NCBI GenBank assembly: GCA_021787365.1
Contig: JAJYMB010000128.1
Span: 43,225 to 107,224 of the forward strand
Source: Actinomycetes bacterium
Lineage (GTDB): Bacteria; Actinomycetota; Acidimicrobiia; Acidimicrobiales; Palsa-688
Length of the DNA stretch: 64,000 nucleotides
Direction: 5' to 3'
This document shows positions 32,424 to 40,227 of this stretch, piece by piece. Numbering within the stretch: the first letter of the stretch is position 1; the number at the start of each line of letters is the position of its first letter. The translations under genes were made by a program, and so were the position numbers. The notes beneath the pieces were generated by a model. It saw only the letters and a program-made list of their open reading frames with translations, was not told the origin of the DNA and made no database searches.

Positions 32424-33285
32424 GGGCCGCCTCGGAGTCCGCAAGACCTACAAGCTCTACATAGGAGGGGCGTTCCCCCGCTCGGAGTCGGGGCGCTCGT
32501 ACGAGGTGACCGGCGCCGGCGGGGAGTTCCTCGCCAATGTGGCGCTCGCTTCCAGGAAGGACGTGCGCGACGCCGTCGTCGCGGCCCGCAGGGCGCAGCC
32601 CGGCTGGTCGTCCGCCACGGCGTACCTGCGCGGGCAGGTCCTCTACCGGGCGGCAGAGATGATGGAGGGGAGGCGGGGCCAGTTCGCCGAGGTGGTCGCT
32701 GGCGCCGAGGGGTTGGCGGCAGGCGAGGCCGCCTCGGTCGTGGGCGCCGCCGTGGACCGGATGGTCTGGTACGCGGGCTGGTCCGACAAGCTGGCCCAGG
32801 TGGCCGGCGCGGCCAACCCCGTCGCGGGGCCCTATTTCAACTTCTCGGTCCCCGAGCCGACCGGCGTGGTCGGGGTGCTGGCCCCGCAAGCTTCCTCCCT
32901 CCTCGGCCTCGTGAGCGTGCTGGCGCCGGTGGTGGTGAGCGGCAACGCGGCCGTGGTGGTGGCCAGCCAGGAGAGGCCCCTGCCCGCGGTGGAGCTGGCC
33001 GAGGTCCTCGCCACTTCGGACCTTCCCGGCGGCGTGGTCAACATGCTGACGGGGCGCACCGCCGAGCTGGCACCGGTGCTGGCGGCGCACCGCGACGTCG
33101 AGGCCCTCGACTTGGCCGGCGCACCGGAGGGCCTGGAAGCCGAGCTCGAGGCGACCGCCGCCGGCAACGTGAAGCGGGTCCTCCGCCGGCGAAAGCCGGA
33201 GCCGGACTGGGCCGGCGAACCGGGCCCGGAACGGATGCTCTATTTCGTAGAGACCAAGACCGTCTGGCACCCGATCGGGCTCTGA
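32416..33285 (+). CDS. Aldehyde dehydrogenase-like protein lacking the catalytic half
   Basis: 289 residues aligning with roughly the N-terminal cofactor-binding half of aldehyde dehydrogenases: KLYIGGAFPRSESGRSYEV, then PEPTGVVGVLAPQASSLLGLVSVLAPVVVSGNAAVVVASQERPLPAVELAEV, and GGVVNMLTG. The usual PWNFP is changed to APQAS, the LKPAE Lys is absent (VASQE), and neither the LELGG Glu nor the nucleophilic Cys exists. The frame is intact and the start overlaps the active enzyme by 8 bp, so this is a maintained inactive partner rather than a decayed gene. It may form a hetero-oligomer with the upstream enzyme. Deletion paralogues of this kind occur beside deoC in other actinobacteria as far as I recall. 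Confidence 0.8.
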   Translation: MGEGRLGVRKTYKLYIGGAFPRSESGRSYEVTGAGGEFLANVALASRKDVRDAVVAARRAQPGWSSATAYLRGQVLYRAAEMMEGRRGQFAEVVAGAEGLAAGEAASVVGAAVDRMVWYAGWSDKLAQVAGAANPVAGPYFNFSVPEPTGVVGVLAPQASSLLGLVSVLAPVVVSGNAAVVVASQERPLPAVELAEVLATSDLPGGVVNMLTGRTAELAPVLAAHRDVEALDLAGAPEGLEAELEATAAGNVKRVLRRRKPEPDWAGEPGPERMLYFVETKTVWHPIGL

Positions 33286-33353
33286 GGCCCGGGGCCGCGC
33301 CTGGCTACTATTGCGCGGGCCAACCGCCCACCCAGGCAAGAGGAGGTAGCAAG

Positions 33354-33974
33354 TTGGGCGTAACCGTCGTGGACCACCCGCTGGCCAGGTCCATGCTCAC
33401 GGCGCTACGTGACCGTAACACGCCTCCACCCCTTTTCCGCCTCCTGGCCAAACGCCTGGCCCTGGTCCTCTGCGTGGAAGCCACTCGCGGCGTGCCGACG
33501 GCACCCACCGAGGTGGATACCCCCCTCGCCAAGACCTCGGGCACCCGCATCGCGCAAGCGCTGGTGGCAGTCCCGGTGCTGCGTGCGGGGCTGGGCATGC
33601 TCGAGGCCGTGACCGAGCTGTTCCCCGAGGTGGCCGTGGGCTACGTGGGCCTGGAACGCGACCACGCCACCTTCGAAGCCTCGATGTACTACTCCAAGCT
33701 CCCCCCGCTCGAGGGCAGGACGGCGCTCCTGCTCGACCCGATGCTCGCGACCGGGGGCTCGGCGTCAGCAGCGTGCGACGCTCTCGCGAAGGCCGGCGCC
33801 GAGCACGTGACGCTCCTGTCGGTCGTCTCGGCACCCGAGGGCATCGCCCGCCTCCAGCGCTCCCACCCGGACGTCGACGTCTTCACGGTGTCCATAGACC
33901 ACGGCCTAGACGACCACGCCTACATCGTCCCGGGGCTCGGCGACTTCGGGGACCGGCTGTTCGGGACACTGTAG
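33354..33974 (+). CDS. upp: Uracil phosphoribosyltransferase
   Basis: 206 residues. PRPP loop LLLDPMLATGGSASAA (126-140), uracil-binding IDHGLDDHAYIVPGLGDFGDRLFGT at the C-terminus. It converts uracil plus PRPP to UMP, the salvage outlet for uracil released by the nucleoside phosphorylase. The TTG start at 33354 has a perfect AGGAGG 8 nt upstream. It follows the dehydrogenase-like gene by 68 bp. Its last 55 bp overlap the 3' end of convergent psuG. Confidence 0.96.
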   Translation: MGVTVVDHPLARSMLTALRDRNTPPPLFRLLAKRLALVLCVEATRGVPTAPTEVDTPLAKTSGTRIAQALVAVPVLRAGLGMLEAVTELFPEVAVGYVGLERDHATFEASMYYSKLPPLEGRTALLLDPMLATGGSASAACDALAKAGAEHVTLLSVVSAPEGIARLQRSHPDVDVFTVSIDHGLDDHAYIVPGLGDFGDRLFGTL

Positions 33975-34879
33975 GCGAAAGCCACGGCTATCTCGGCGGC
34001 TAGACGGGCATTGCCACGCACCGCCGCCAGGTTGGCCTCGAGAGAGGCCCCTCCGGTCGCCCTCACGAGCGAGGCCAGCAAGTAGGGCGTGAGGCGCTGG
34101 CCCGTCACCCCTTCGCTCTCGGCGCTGGCCAAGGCTTCCGCAATAGCCCGGTCGTGCAGCTCGGGGTCGAGCTGGTCCGCCTCGGGGACGGGGTTGGCCA
34201 CGAGCAGGGCCGAGGTGATGCCGAGCTCGTCCTGTCGGCGCATGACCTCTGCCACCTCCGCCGGCGTACGGACGCTCCAGTCGAGGCGCCGGCCCGAACT
34301 GTGCAGGTAGAACCCCGGGAAGTACTCCGTCTGGTACCCGAGCACCGTGACGGACAGGCTCTCCAACCGCTCCAGGGTGGCGGGCACGTCCAGGATCGAC
34401 TTGACCCCGGCCGACACGACCGTGACCCGCGCCTCGGAGAGGGCCACCAGGTCGGCTGACTCGTCGAAGGACTCGACGTAGCCCCGGTGCACGCCGCCGA
34501 TCCCACCGGTGGCGAAGACCCTGATCCCGGCCAGCGCGGAGAGCCAGGCCGTGGAGGATACGGTGGTCGCCCCGCTCGCGCCCGCGGCGAGGGCAGGCGC
34601 GACATCACGGCGGCCCAGCTTGCGGAGGGAGGCGTCCCCGGCTACGCGCTCGAGCTCCGCCGGCGTGAGGCCCACGCACACCGACCCGTCGAGCACGGCG
34701 ACCGTCGCCGGGCAAGCGCCTCGTTCGCGCACGGTTTGCTCGAGCTCGCAGGCGACCTCCAAGTTGCGCGGCCGGGGCAGCCCGTGGGAGATGATCGTGG
34801 ACTCCAGCGCGACGACCGGCCGGCCCCCGCCGAGCGCCCCTTCGACCTCGCCGGAGAGGCGGAGAGGCGGCACCGTCAC
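33920..34879 (-). CDS. psuG: Pseudouridine-5'-phosphate glycosidase
   Basis: 319 residues. Family motifs: VVALESTIISHGLPRPRNLEVA near the N-terminus, GRRDVAPALAAGASGATTVSSTAWLSALAGIRVFATGGIGGVHRG, and SAGVKSILDVPATLERLE with the active-site Lys. It reversibly cleaves the C-C bond of pseudouridine-5'-phosphate to uracil and ribose-5-phosphate. The partner pseudouridine kinase (psuK, PfkB family) is not in the window. The GTG start overlaps the stop of the phosphohexomutase gene (GTGA at 34876-34879). Its C-terminus overlaps upp by 55 bp. Confidence 0.93.
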   Translation of the reverse strand: MTVPPLRLSGEVEGALGGGRPVVALESTIISHGLPRPRNLEVACELEQTVRERGACPATVAVLDGSVCVGLTPAELERVAGDASLRKLGRRDVAPALAAGASGATTVSSTAWLSALAGIRVFATGGIGGVHRGYVESFDESADLVALSEARVTVVSAGVKSILDVPATLERLESLSVTVLGYQTEYFPGFYLHSSGRRLDWSVRTPAEVAEVMRRQDELGITSALLVANPVPEADQLDPELHDRAIAEALASAESEGVTGQRLTPYLLASLVRATGGASLEANLAAVRGNARLAAEIAVAFAYSVPNSRSPKSPSPGTM

Positions 34880-36648
34880 GACAGAGCCCCTTGGTAGCCC
34901 ATGGTTAGGGCAGCAACGCCGCCCCGCAGCTGCTCGAGGCGGGAACGGGCCGAGCCTCGTGCCTCTGCCAGCCCGTCTCGGCCGCACGGCTCGGTCGTGA
35001 CCTCGAAGTAGACCTTCAACTTGGGCTCGGTGCCGCTCGGGCGCAGGACGACTCGGCCCGCTCCGCCGAGCTCGAGCACCACCACGTCCGAGGGCGGTAG
35101 GTCGCCCTCTCCCGTGGCCAGGTCACGGACGGAGCTCACAGGCGTGCCGGCGAGCGTTTCGGGAGGCGCCCAACGCCATCGGCCCATCACGGCAACCAGG
35201 GCCTCGGGCCCGTCCGCGCCGCGGAGCCGCAGCGACCACTGGGCCGTCGCGTGCACGCCGAGGGCGGCCTCCAGCTCGTCGAGCTGCTCCAGCAGCGAAC
35301 CGCCCTCGTCCTTCGCCTCCGCCGCCATCTCCGCCACCACGAGCGCCGCCGACAGGCCGTCCTTGTCCGCGACGGCGTCCGATACGGCATACCCGAGCGC
35401 CTCTTCGTAGGCGAACAGCAACCGGTGCCCGGGCCGTACCCGGGCCGCCCGGGCCAGCCATTTGAACCCCGTCAGGGTCTCCACGTAGGCCACCCCGGCC
35501 CGCCTCGCCAGCTTCGAGAGCATGGTGGAGGAGACGACGGTGGTCGCCACCAGCCGGCCCGGGCCTTCGCTCCGGGCAAGCAGGTGGGCCCCGATCAAGG
35601 TGCCGAGCTCGTCGCCCGTCAGCACCCTGAACCCGCCCGCGGTTGGCACGGCGACGGCCAGGCGGTCGGCATCGGGGTCGTTTACCAGCACGATGTCGGC
35701 ACCGAGGTCCTCGGCTTCGGCCACGGCGCGGTCCATCACGCCAGGTTCTTCTGGGTTGGGGAAAGAGGCAGTCGGGAAGTCGGGATCCGGTTGGGCCTGG
35801 GAAGGCACGAGCGCCGCCGGCTCGAAACCGGCCTCCTCCATCAACCCCGGCAGCACGGCGGCCCCGACCCCGTGCAAGGGGCTGTAGACGCTCCTCAGCC
35901 GGCGCGGGGCCGAGGGGCTGACGACACGAAGGGCGGCGCTGCGGTACGCGGCCAGCACCCCCGCCTCGTCCACCTCGGCCACGCCGTCGCCGAAGGGCCC
36001 GAGCAGCTCTCGGTCAGCGGGCACGTCGGCTGTCTCCGCCGCGGCGGCGACCGCGGCGTCGTGGGGCGGCAGTATTTGCGCCCCGTCGGCCAAGTACACC
36101 TTGTAGCCGTTGTCCGCGGCCGGGTTGTGGCTGGCGGTCACCATCACACCGGCGGCCGCGCCCAGGTGGCGCACGGCGAAGGCCAGTACGGGGGTAGGCA
36201 AAGCGCTCCGGAAATGCAGCGCCCGCAGCCCCGACGCAGCCAACACCCGAGCAGCGTCGGAGGCAAAGTCCTCCGACCCATGGCGGGCGTCGTGGCCGAC
36301 GACCACCGGGCCAGGACGGTGAGCGAGCTCTTCTGCCACCGCAGCCCAGGCCGCCGGCAAGGAACCTCCGGCCGTCGCCGCTCCAGTGGAGGGCGTCCCC
36401 GAGAGGTAGCGGGCCAGCCCTGCCGTGACCCTGCGCACGACGGCCCGGTTGAAGCGCGCCGGGCCGGCACCGAGCGGGCCCCGGATGCCGGCCGTGCCGA
36501 AGGCCAAGGGGTGCTCGAAGCGCTCCCGCAGCCCGGCTTCGTCGCCTCTGGCCAGGAGGCCCGAGATCTCGGCCCTCGTAGCCGGGTCGGGGTCGTGAGC
36601 GAGCCACGCCTCGACCCGGTCGGTCAGCTCTCGGGGAACGGTCCTCAT
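34876..36648 (-). CDS. Phosphohexomutase family enzyme, PGM2-like phosphopentomutase candidate
   Basis: 590 residues, four-domain alpha-D-phosphohexomutase. Phosphoserine loop [15 protein letters not shown] (Ser173), metal site DPDADR (Asp324, Asp326, Asp328), sugar loop [25 protein letters not shown], phosphate-binding [12 protein letters not shown] near the end. Length and the EEALGY...DKDG motif are those of the PGM2/YhxB branch, which includes phosphopentomutases. Between purine nucleoside phosphorylase and psuG in a nucleoside catabolic operon, interconversion of (deoxy)ribose-1- and 5-phosphate is the best inference; phosphoglucomutase is the alternative. The ATG overlaps the punA stop (ATGA). 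Confidence 0.85.
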   Translation of the reverse strand: MRTVPRELTDRVEAWLAHDPDPATRAEISGLLARGDEAGLRERFEHPLAFGTAGIRGPLGAGPARFNRAVVRRVTAGLARYLSGTPSTGAATAGGSLPAAWAAVAEELAHRPGPVVVGHDARHGSEDFASDAARVLAASGLRALHFRSALPTPVLAFAVRHLGAAAGVMVTASHNPAADNGYKVYLADGAQILPPHDAAVAAAAETADVPADRELLGPFGDGVAEVDEAGVLAAYRSAALRVVSPSAPRRLRSVYSPLHGVGAAVLPGLMEEAGFEPAALVPSQAQPDPDFPTASFPNPEEPGVMDRAVAEAEDLGADIVLVNDPDADRLAVAVPTAGGFRVLTGDELGTLIGAHLLARSEGPGRLVATTVVSSTMLSKLARRAGVAYVETLTGFKWLARAARVRPGHRLLFAYEEALGYAVSDAVADKDGLSAALVVAEMAAEAKDEGGSLLEQLDELEAALGVHATAQWSLRLRGADGPEALVAVMGRWRWAPPETLAGTPVSSVRDLATGEGDLPPSDVVVLELGGAGRVVLRPSGTEPKLKVYFEVTTEPCGRDGLAEARGSARSRLEQLRGGVAALTMGYQGALS

Positions 36649-37460
36649 AAGAGCGGCAGGAGCTCGGCGAGCAGCCGGCCGAGGCGTGCCGCCGCCCTGT
36701 CGCCGGCTGCCAGCACTTCGGCGTGGTCGAGAGGTTCGAGAGAAACGCCGGCGGCCAGGTTGGTGACAAGAGACAGGGCAAGGACTTCTGCGCCCAGGTG
36801 ACGAGCTGCGATCGCTTCGAGCGCCGTCGACATACCGACCAGGTCGGCACCCACGGCGCGAAGCATCGCGACCTCTGCGGGCGTCTCGTAGTGCGGGCCC
36901 GGCAACGCCGCGTAGATGCCCTCGGGCAAGTCCGGGCCGGCTCGGCGAGCCACCTCGCGGAGCCGGGCACAGTAAAGGTCGGTCAGGTCGACAAAGCGCG
37001 ACCCGTACGGCGCCGGCGGCTCCTCGCCCGACAGCGGCGACGCCCCCGTCAGGTTGATGTGGTCGCGCACCACGACGACCTGGCCCGGTTGGAAGTCGGT
37101 GCGCAGGCTGCCCGCCGCGTTGGTGAGCACTACGGTCCGCGCCCCGGCCATCACGGCGGTGCGGACGGCATGAACGACCTCCGACGGCGTGCGGCCCTCG
37201 TAGAGATGAGACCGGCCCTCCAGTAAGAGCACGGAGCGGCCGCCGGCCCGGACCGAGCAGACCACGCCGGCATGCCCCCCGGCCGTCGGCGCCACAAAAC
37301 CCGGGAGGTACGCCATGGGCATCGTCACCTCCGCGGGCCCGAGCTCCTCTGCGGCTGCCCTCCACCCCGACCCGAGGACAACGGCCACTTCTGGTTTCGG
37401 CAAGGCGCGCAAAAGGTACGTCGCCGCCTTCTCGGCCACGGCAAAAGGGGGGCCAACCAT
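36645..37460 (-). CDS. punA: Purine nucleoside phosphorylase (trimeric type)
   Basis: 271 residues. [14 protein letters not shown] (phosphate loop), [54 protein letters not shown] and [30 protein letters not shown] are signature stretches of human-type PNP. It releases guanine/hypoxanthine and (deoxy)ribose-1-phosphate, which the adjacent mutase would convert. The ATG directly follows the stop of the upstream luciferase-like gene. Confidence 0.94.
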   Translation of the reverse strand: MVGPPFAVAEKAATYLLRALPKPEVAVVLGSGWRAAAEELGPAEVTMPMAYLPGFVAPTAGGHAGVVCSVRAGGRSVLLLEGRSHLYEGRTPSEVVHAVRTAVMAGARTVVLTNAAGSLRTDFQPGQVVVVRDHINLTGASPLSGEEPPAPYGSRFVDLTDLYCARLREVARRAGPDLPEGIYAALPGPHYETPAEVAMLRAVGADLVGMSTALEAIAARHLGAEVLALSLVTNLAAGVSLEPLDHAEVLAAGDRAAARLGRLLAELLPLL

Positions 37461-38462
37461 CTACGAAGCGAAGGCGGGCAGGATCTCCGTGGCGTAGGAG
37501 CGCAGGGTGCCCTCCTGGTCGTCGTGCATCAGGTATATGGCGAACTGGTCCACCCCGAGCGCACGCAGCTCGTTCAAGCGCTCCAGGTGCGCCTCGACCG
37601 GGCCGAGGACGCAGAAGCGGTCGACCACCTCGTCGGGCACGAAGTCCGTGGTCGGGTTGCCGGCCTTGCCGTGGTGGCTGTAGTCGTAGCCCCTGCGCCC
37701 GGCAATGTAGGAGGTGAGGGCTTCGGGCACGGCCCCCGCACTGGCCCCGTACCGCTCGACTATGTCGGCGACGTGGTTGCCGACCATGCCGCCGAACCAG
37801 CGCAACTGGTCGCGCTGGGAAGCCAGGTCGTCTCCCACATAGGCCGGCGCCGCCACGCAGATCTTGAACCTGGCGGGGTCACGGCCGGCCTTTTCCGCCG
37901 CCGCCCGCGCCACGCCGGCGGCCCAGCCGACGATGAAGGGGTCGCCGACTTGCAAGATGAGCCCGTCGGCCTTCTGGCCCGCAAGCTCGAGGGCGCGCGG
38001 CCCGTAAGCCGCCATCATCACTTCCAAGTGGCCGTCGTCCACCCAGGGCAGCCGCACCGGCGTCTCGCCCCGCATTACCGTGCGGCCCTCGGCGAGGTCC
38101 TTTATCGTGGTGATCGCCTCGCCCAAGGTGGCCAGGCTGGCCGGCTTGCCACCTTGCACGCGCACCGCAGAGTCGCCCCGCCCGATACCGCACACAGTCC
38201 GGTTGCCGTACATCTCGTTCAGCGTGGCAAAGGCGGACGCGGTGACTTCCCAGGCGCGCGTCAGGGGGTTGGTGACCATCGGTCCGACCACAACCGAGCG
38301 GGTACTGGCCAGGATCTGCGAGTAGATCACGTAGGGCTCTTGCCAGAGCACGGGCGAGTCGAAGGTCCACACATGGCCAAAGCCGAGCGAGTCCGCCTGC
38401 TGGGCGAGGCCGACGACGTGGCGGGCAGGCGGATCTGTTTGGAGGACGACGCCGAAGTTCAC
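37461..38462 (-). CDS. Luciferase-like (LLM) flavin/F420-dependent oxidoreductase
   Basis: 333 residues, TIM-barrel LLM family: LAQQADSLGFGHVWTFDSPVLWQEPYV at the start, VGPMVTNPLTRAWEVTASAFATLNEMYGNRTVCGIGRGDSAVR in the middle (typical cofactor-binding region of F420-dependent members), GADGLILQVGDP-like strand, and a C-terminal LGVDQFAIYLMHDDQEG. I associate it with a TIGR03842-type F420 subfamily, from memory. Its GTG overlaps the dihydropyrimidinase stop (GTGA), a tight coupling that points to pyrimidine ring metabolism: either F420-dependent reduction of uracil/thymine before HydA, or RutA-like oxygenation. Neither is shown. Confidence 0.82.
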   Translation of the reverse strand: MNFGVVLQTDPPARHVVGLAQQADSLGFGHVWTFDSPVLWQEPYVIYSQILASTRSVVVGPMVTNPLTRAWEVTASAFATLNEMYGNRTVCGIGRGDSAVRVQGGKPASLATLGEAITTIKDLAEGRTVMRGETPVRLPWVDDGHLEVMMAAYGPRALELAGQKADGLILQVGDPFIVGWAAGVARAAAEKAGRDPARFKICVAAPAYVGDDLASQRDQLRWFGGMVGNHVADIVERYGASAGAVPEALTSYIAGRRGYDYSHHGKAGNPTTDFVPDEVVDRFCVLGPVEAHLERLNELRALGVDQFAIYLMHDDQEGTLRSYATEILPAFAS

Positions 38463-39859
38463 TGGAGGTACCCGTTCGTGGCGCGGGGAAGGAAGCGCCC
38501 GTAGCCTTTTTCGCCGGTGAACCTGCCGTCCTCCACCAAGACCCGGCCCCGGGAGAGGACCGTCTTCGCTCGGCCGGTTATGGACATCCCCTCGTAGGTG
38601 GAGTAGTCGACGTTCATGTGGTGGGTTGCCGCCGATATCGTCTGGGTCTCTGACGGGTCGTAGATGACAATGTCAGCATCGGAACCCGGCGCCAGCACGC
38701 CCTTTTTCGGGTACAGGCCAAACATGCGCGCCGGGGTGGTCGAATTGACCTCGACCCAACGGGCTAGGGACAGCTCGCCGGCCACCACGCCCTGGTAGGT
38801 CAGGTCGAGGCGGTGCTCGACACCGGGGATCCCGTTTGGGATCTTGGAAAAATCGTCGCGCCCCAACTCCTTTTGCCCTTTGAAGTAAAACGGGCAGTGG
38901 TCCGTCGACACGACGGACAAGTCGTTGGTGCGCAGGCCGCGCCACAAGTTGGCATGGTGGTCCTTGGCCCGGAGCGGCGGCGAGCAGACGTACTTGGCTC
39001 CCTCGAAGCCCTCACGGGCCATGTCCTCGGAGGAAAGGAAGAGGTACTGCGGGCAGGTCTCGGCGAAGGCATTTTGGCCCGCGGCGCGAGCTTCGGCGAC
39101 CGCGTCCAAGGCGCCGGTGGTGGTCAGGTGCACTATGTAGACAGGAGAACCCGCCACTCGAGCGAGCGCTAAGGCGCGTGCGGTGGCCTCGGCCTCGAGC
39201 TCGTCCGGACGGCTTGTCCCATGGAAGCGGGGCGCCGTCTCGCCTCTAGCCAGGGCCTGACCGACCAGGACATCGATCGCGATGCCGTTTTCGGCGTGCA
39301 TCATTATGGTGGCCCCGCAGCCGCGTGCCTCCTGCATGGCCCTCAATATCTCGCCGTCGGTCGAATAGAAGACCCCCGGGTAGGCCATGAAGAGCTTGAA
39401 GCTGGTCACCCCCTCGTCCATGAGGATGCCCATCTCCTTCATCGTCTGCTCGTTGACGTCGGAGAGGATCATGTGGAAGCCGTAGTCCACCGCGCAGTTC
39501 CCCTCTGCTCTTTTGTGCCAGGCGTCGAGGCCCTCGCGGAGCGCCTGGCCTTTCCTCTGGACGGCGAAGTCCACGATCGTCGTGGTCCCGCCCCAGGCGG
39601 CGGCCCGGGTCCCGGTCTCGAAGGTGTCGGACGCCTGCGTCCCCCCGAACGGCATCTCCATGTGGGTATGCGCGTCGACTGCTCCAGGCACCACGAGCTT
39701 CCCGGTGGCGTCGATGCGTCGCGCTCCTTCTGCGAAGCCCGCCGCCGCCTCCGACCCGGGCGCCACTAGGGCGACGATGCGCTCGTCTTCCACGAGCACC
39801 TCGGCGGCTTGGGTACCGGTTGCGCTGACGACGGTGCCGCCAGAGATCAAAGTGCGCAC
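38459..39859 (-). CDS. hydA: Dihydropyrimidinase/hydantoinase
   Basis: 466 residues, cyclic amidohydrolase. Binuclear zinc site: His64 and His66 (DAHTHMEMPFGG), carbamylated Lys155 (SFKLFMAYPG), His188 (MMHAENG), His244 (YIVHLTT) and Asp320 (STDHCPF). It opens 5,6-dihydrouracil or dihydrothymine to the N-carbamoyl beta-amino acid. The beta-ureidopropionase that would follow is not in the window. The GTG at 39857-39859 has a GAAAGGA site; a longer in-frame start at 39937 has no support. Together with the LLM enzyme it forms a probable base-degradation branch of the nucleoside island. Confidence 0.93.
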   Translation of the reverse strand: MRTLISGGTVVSATGTQAAEVLVEDERIVALVAPGSEAAAGFAEGARRIDATGKLVVPGAVDAHTHMEMPFGGTQASDTFETGTRAAAWGGTTTIVDFAVQRKGQALREGLDAWHKRAEGNCAVDYGFHMILSDVNEQTMKEMGILMDEGVTSFKLFMAYPGVFYSTDGEILRAMQEARGCGATIMMHAENGIAIDVLVGQALARGETAPRFHGTSRPDELEAEATARALALARVAGSPVYIVHLTTTGALDAVAEARAAGQNAFAETCPQYLFLSSEDMAREGFEGAKYVCSPPLRAKDHHANLWRGLRTNDLSVVSTDHCPFYFKGQKELGRDDFSKIPNGIPGVEHRLDLTYQGVVAGELSLARWVEVNSTTPARMFGLYPKKGVLAPGSDADIVIYDPSETQTISAATHHMNVDYSTYEGMSITGRAKTVLSRGRVLVEDGRFTGEKGYGRFLPRATNGYLQ

Positions 39860-40227
39860 AAGTTGGGTCCTTTCAAGGCTCGACGGGTCTGTGGACCGTG
39901 CTCCCAGGCCGGCTCGCCTGTGCAAGCCCGAGCGCAAATACCTCGGTCACCACCGAGGCCCGATGTTACTCTTCTCCAAGCTGGCGTAGCCACGGGCGAC
40001 CTCGGCCCGCAGTTCCCCTCCGTTCGGCCGGCTCGCAAAAGGAGCTTTCCGCCCCGTTTAGCGACAGCCACAAAGGGCCGTCCGCGCCGGGAGGACCCAG
40101 CCACGGCGGACCCAGCCACGGCGGACCCAGCCAGGCCCTCGTCCGGCCCCCGGCGACGGCGGCGCTCCGGGCCGGGCGCGACGGCCAGGGACGGGCGCGA
40201 CGGCCAGGGACGGGCGCGGCGCGGGGC
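39860..40227. other. Intergenic region between hydA and deoA
   Basis: 368 bp without a credible gene. It contains a perfect 7-bp stem hairpin CCTCGGT-CACC-ACCGAGG (39941-39958), about 80 bp before hydA, which may be an operator or the deoA terminator. It also has two sets of short GC-rich tandem repeats (see separate entry) that fill the last 135 bp. Frames across the repeats encode only Gly-Gly-Pro-Ser-His type peptides. Confidence 0.7.
40093..40218. repeat. Two GC-rich minisatellites
   Basis: A 15-bp unit GGACCCAGCCACGGC starts at 40093, 40108 and 40123. A 19-bp unit GGGCGCGACGGCCAGGGAC starts at 40174 and 40193 with a partial third copy at 40212. The second set ends 10 bp before the deoA stop codon. 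Confidence 0.8.

Noticed and set aside
32416..33285. Pseudogene call for the half aldehyde dehydrogenase
   Set aside because: No frameshift or internal stop, and coupled translation with the active gene; treated as a real but inactive paralogue.
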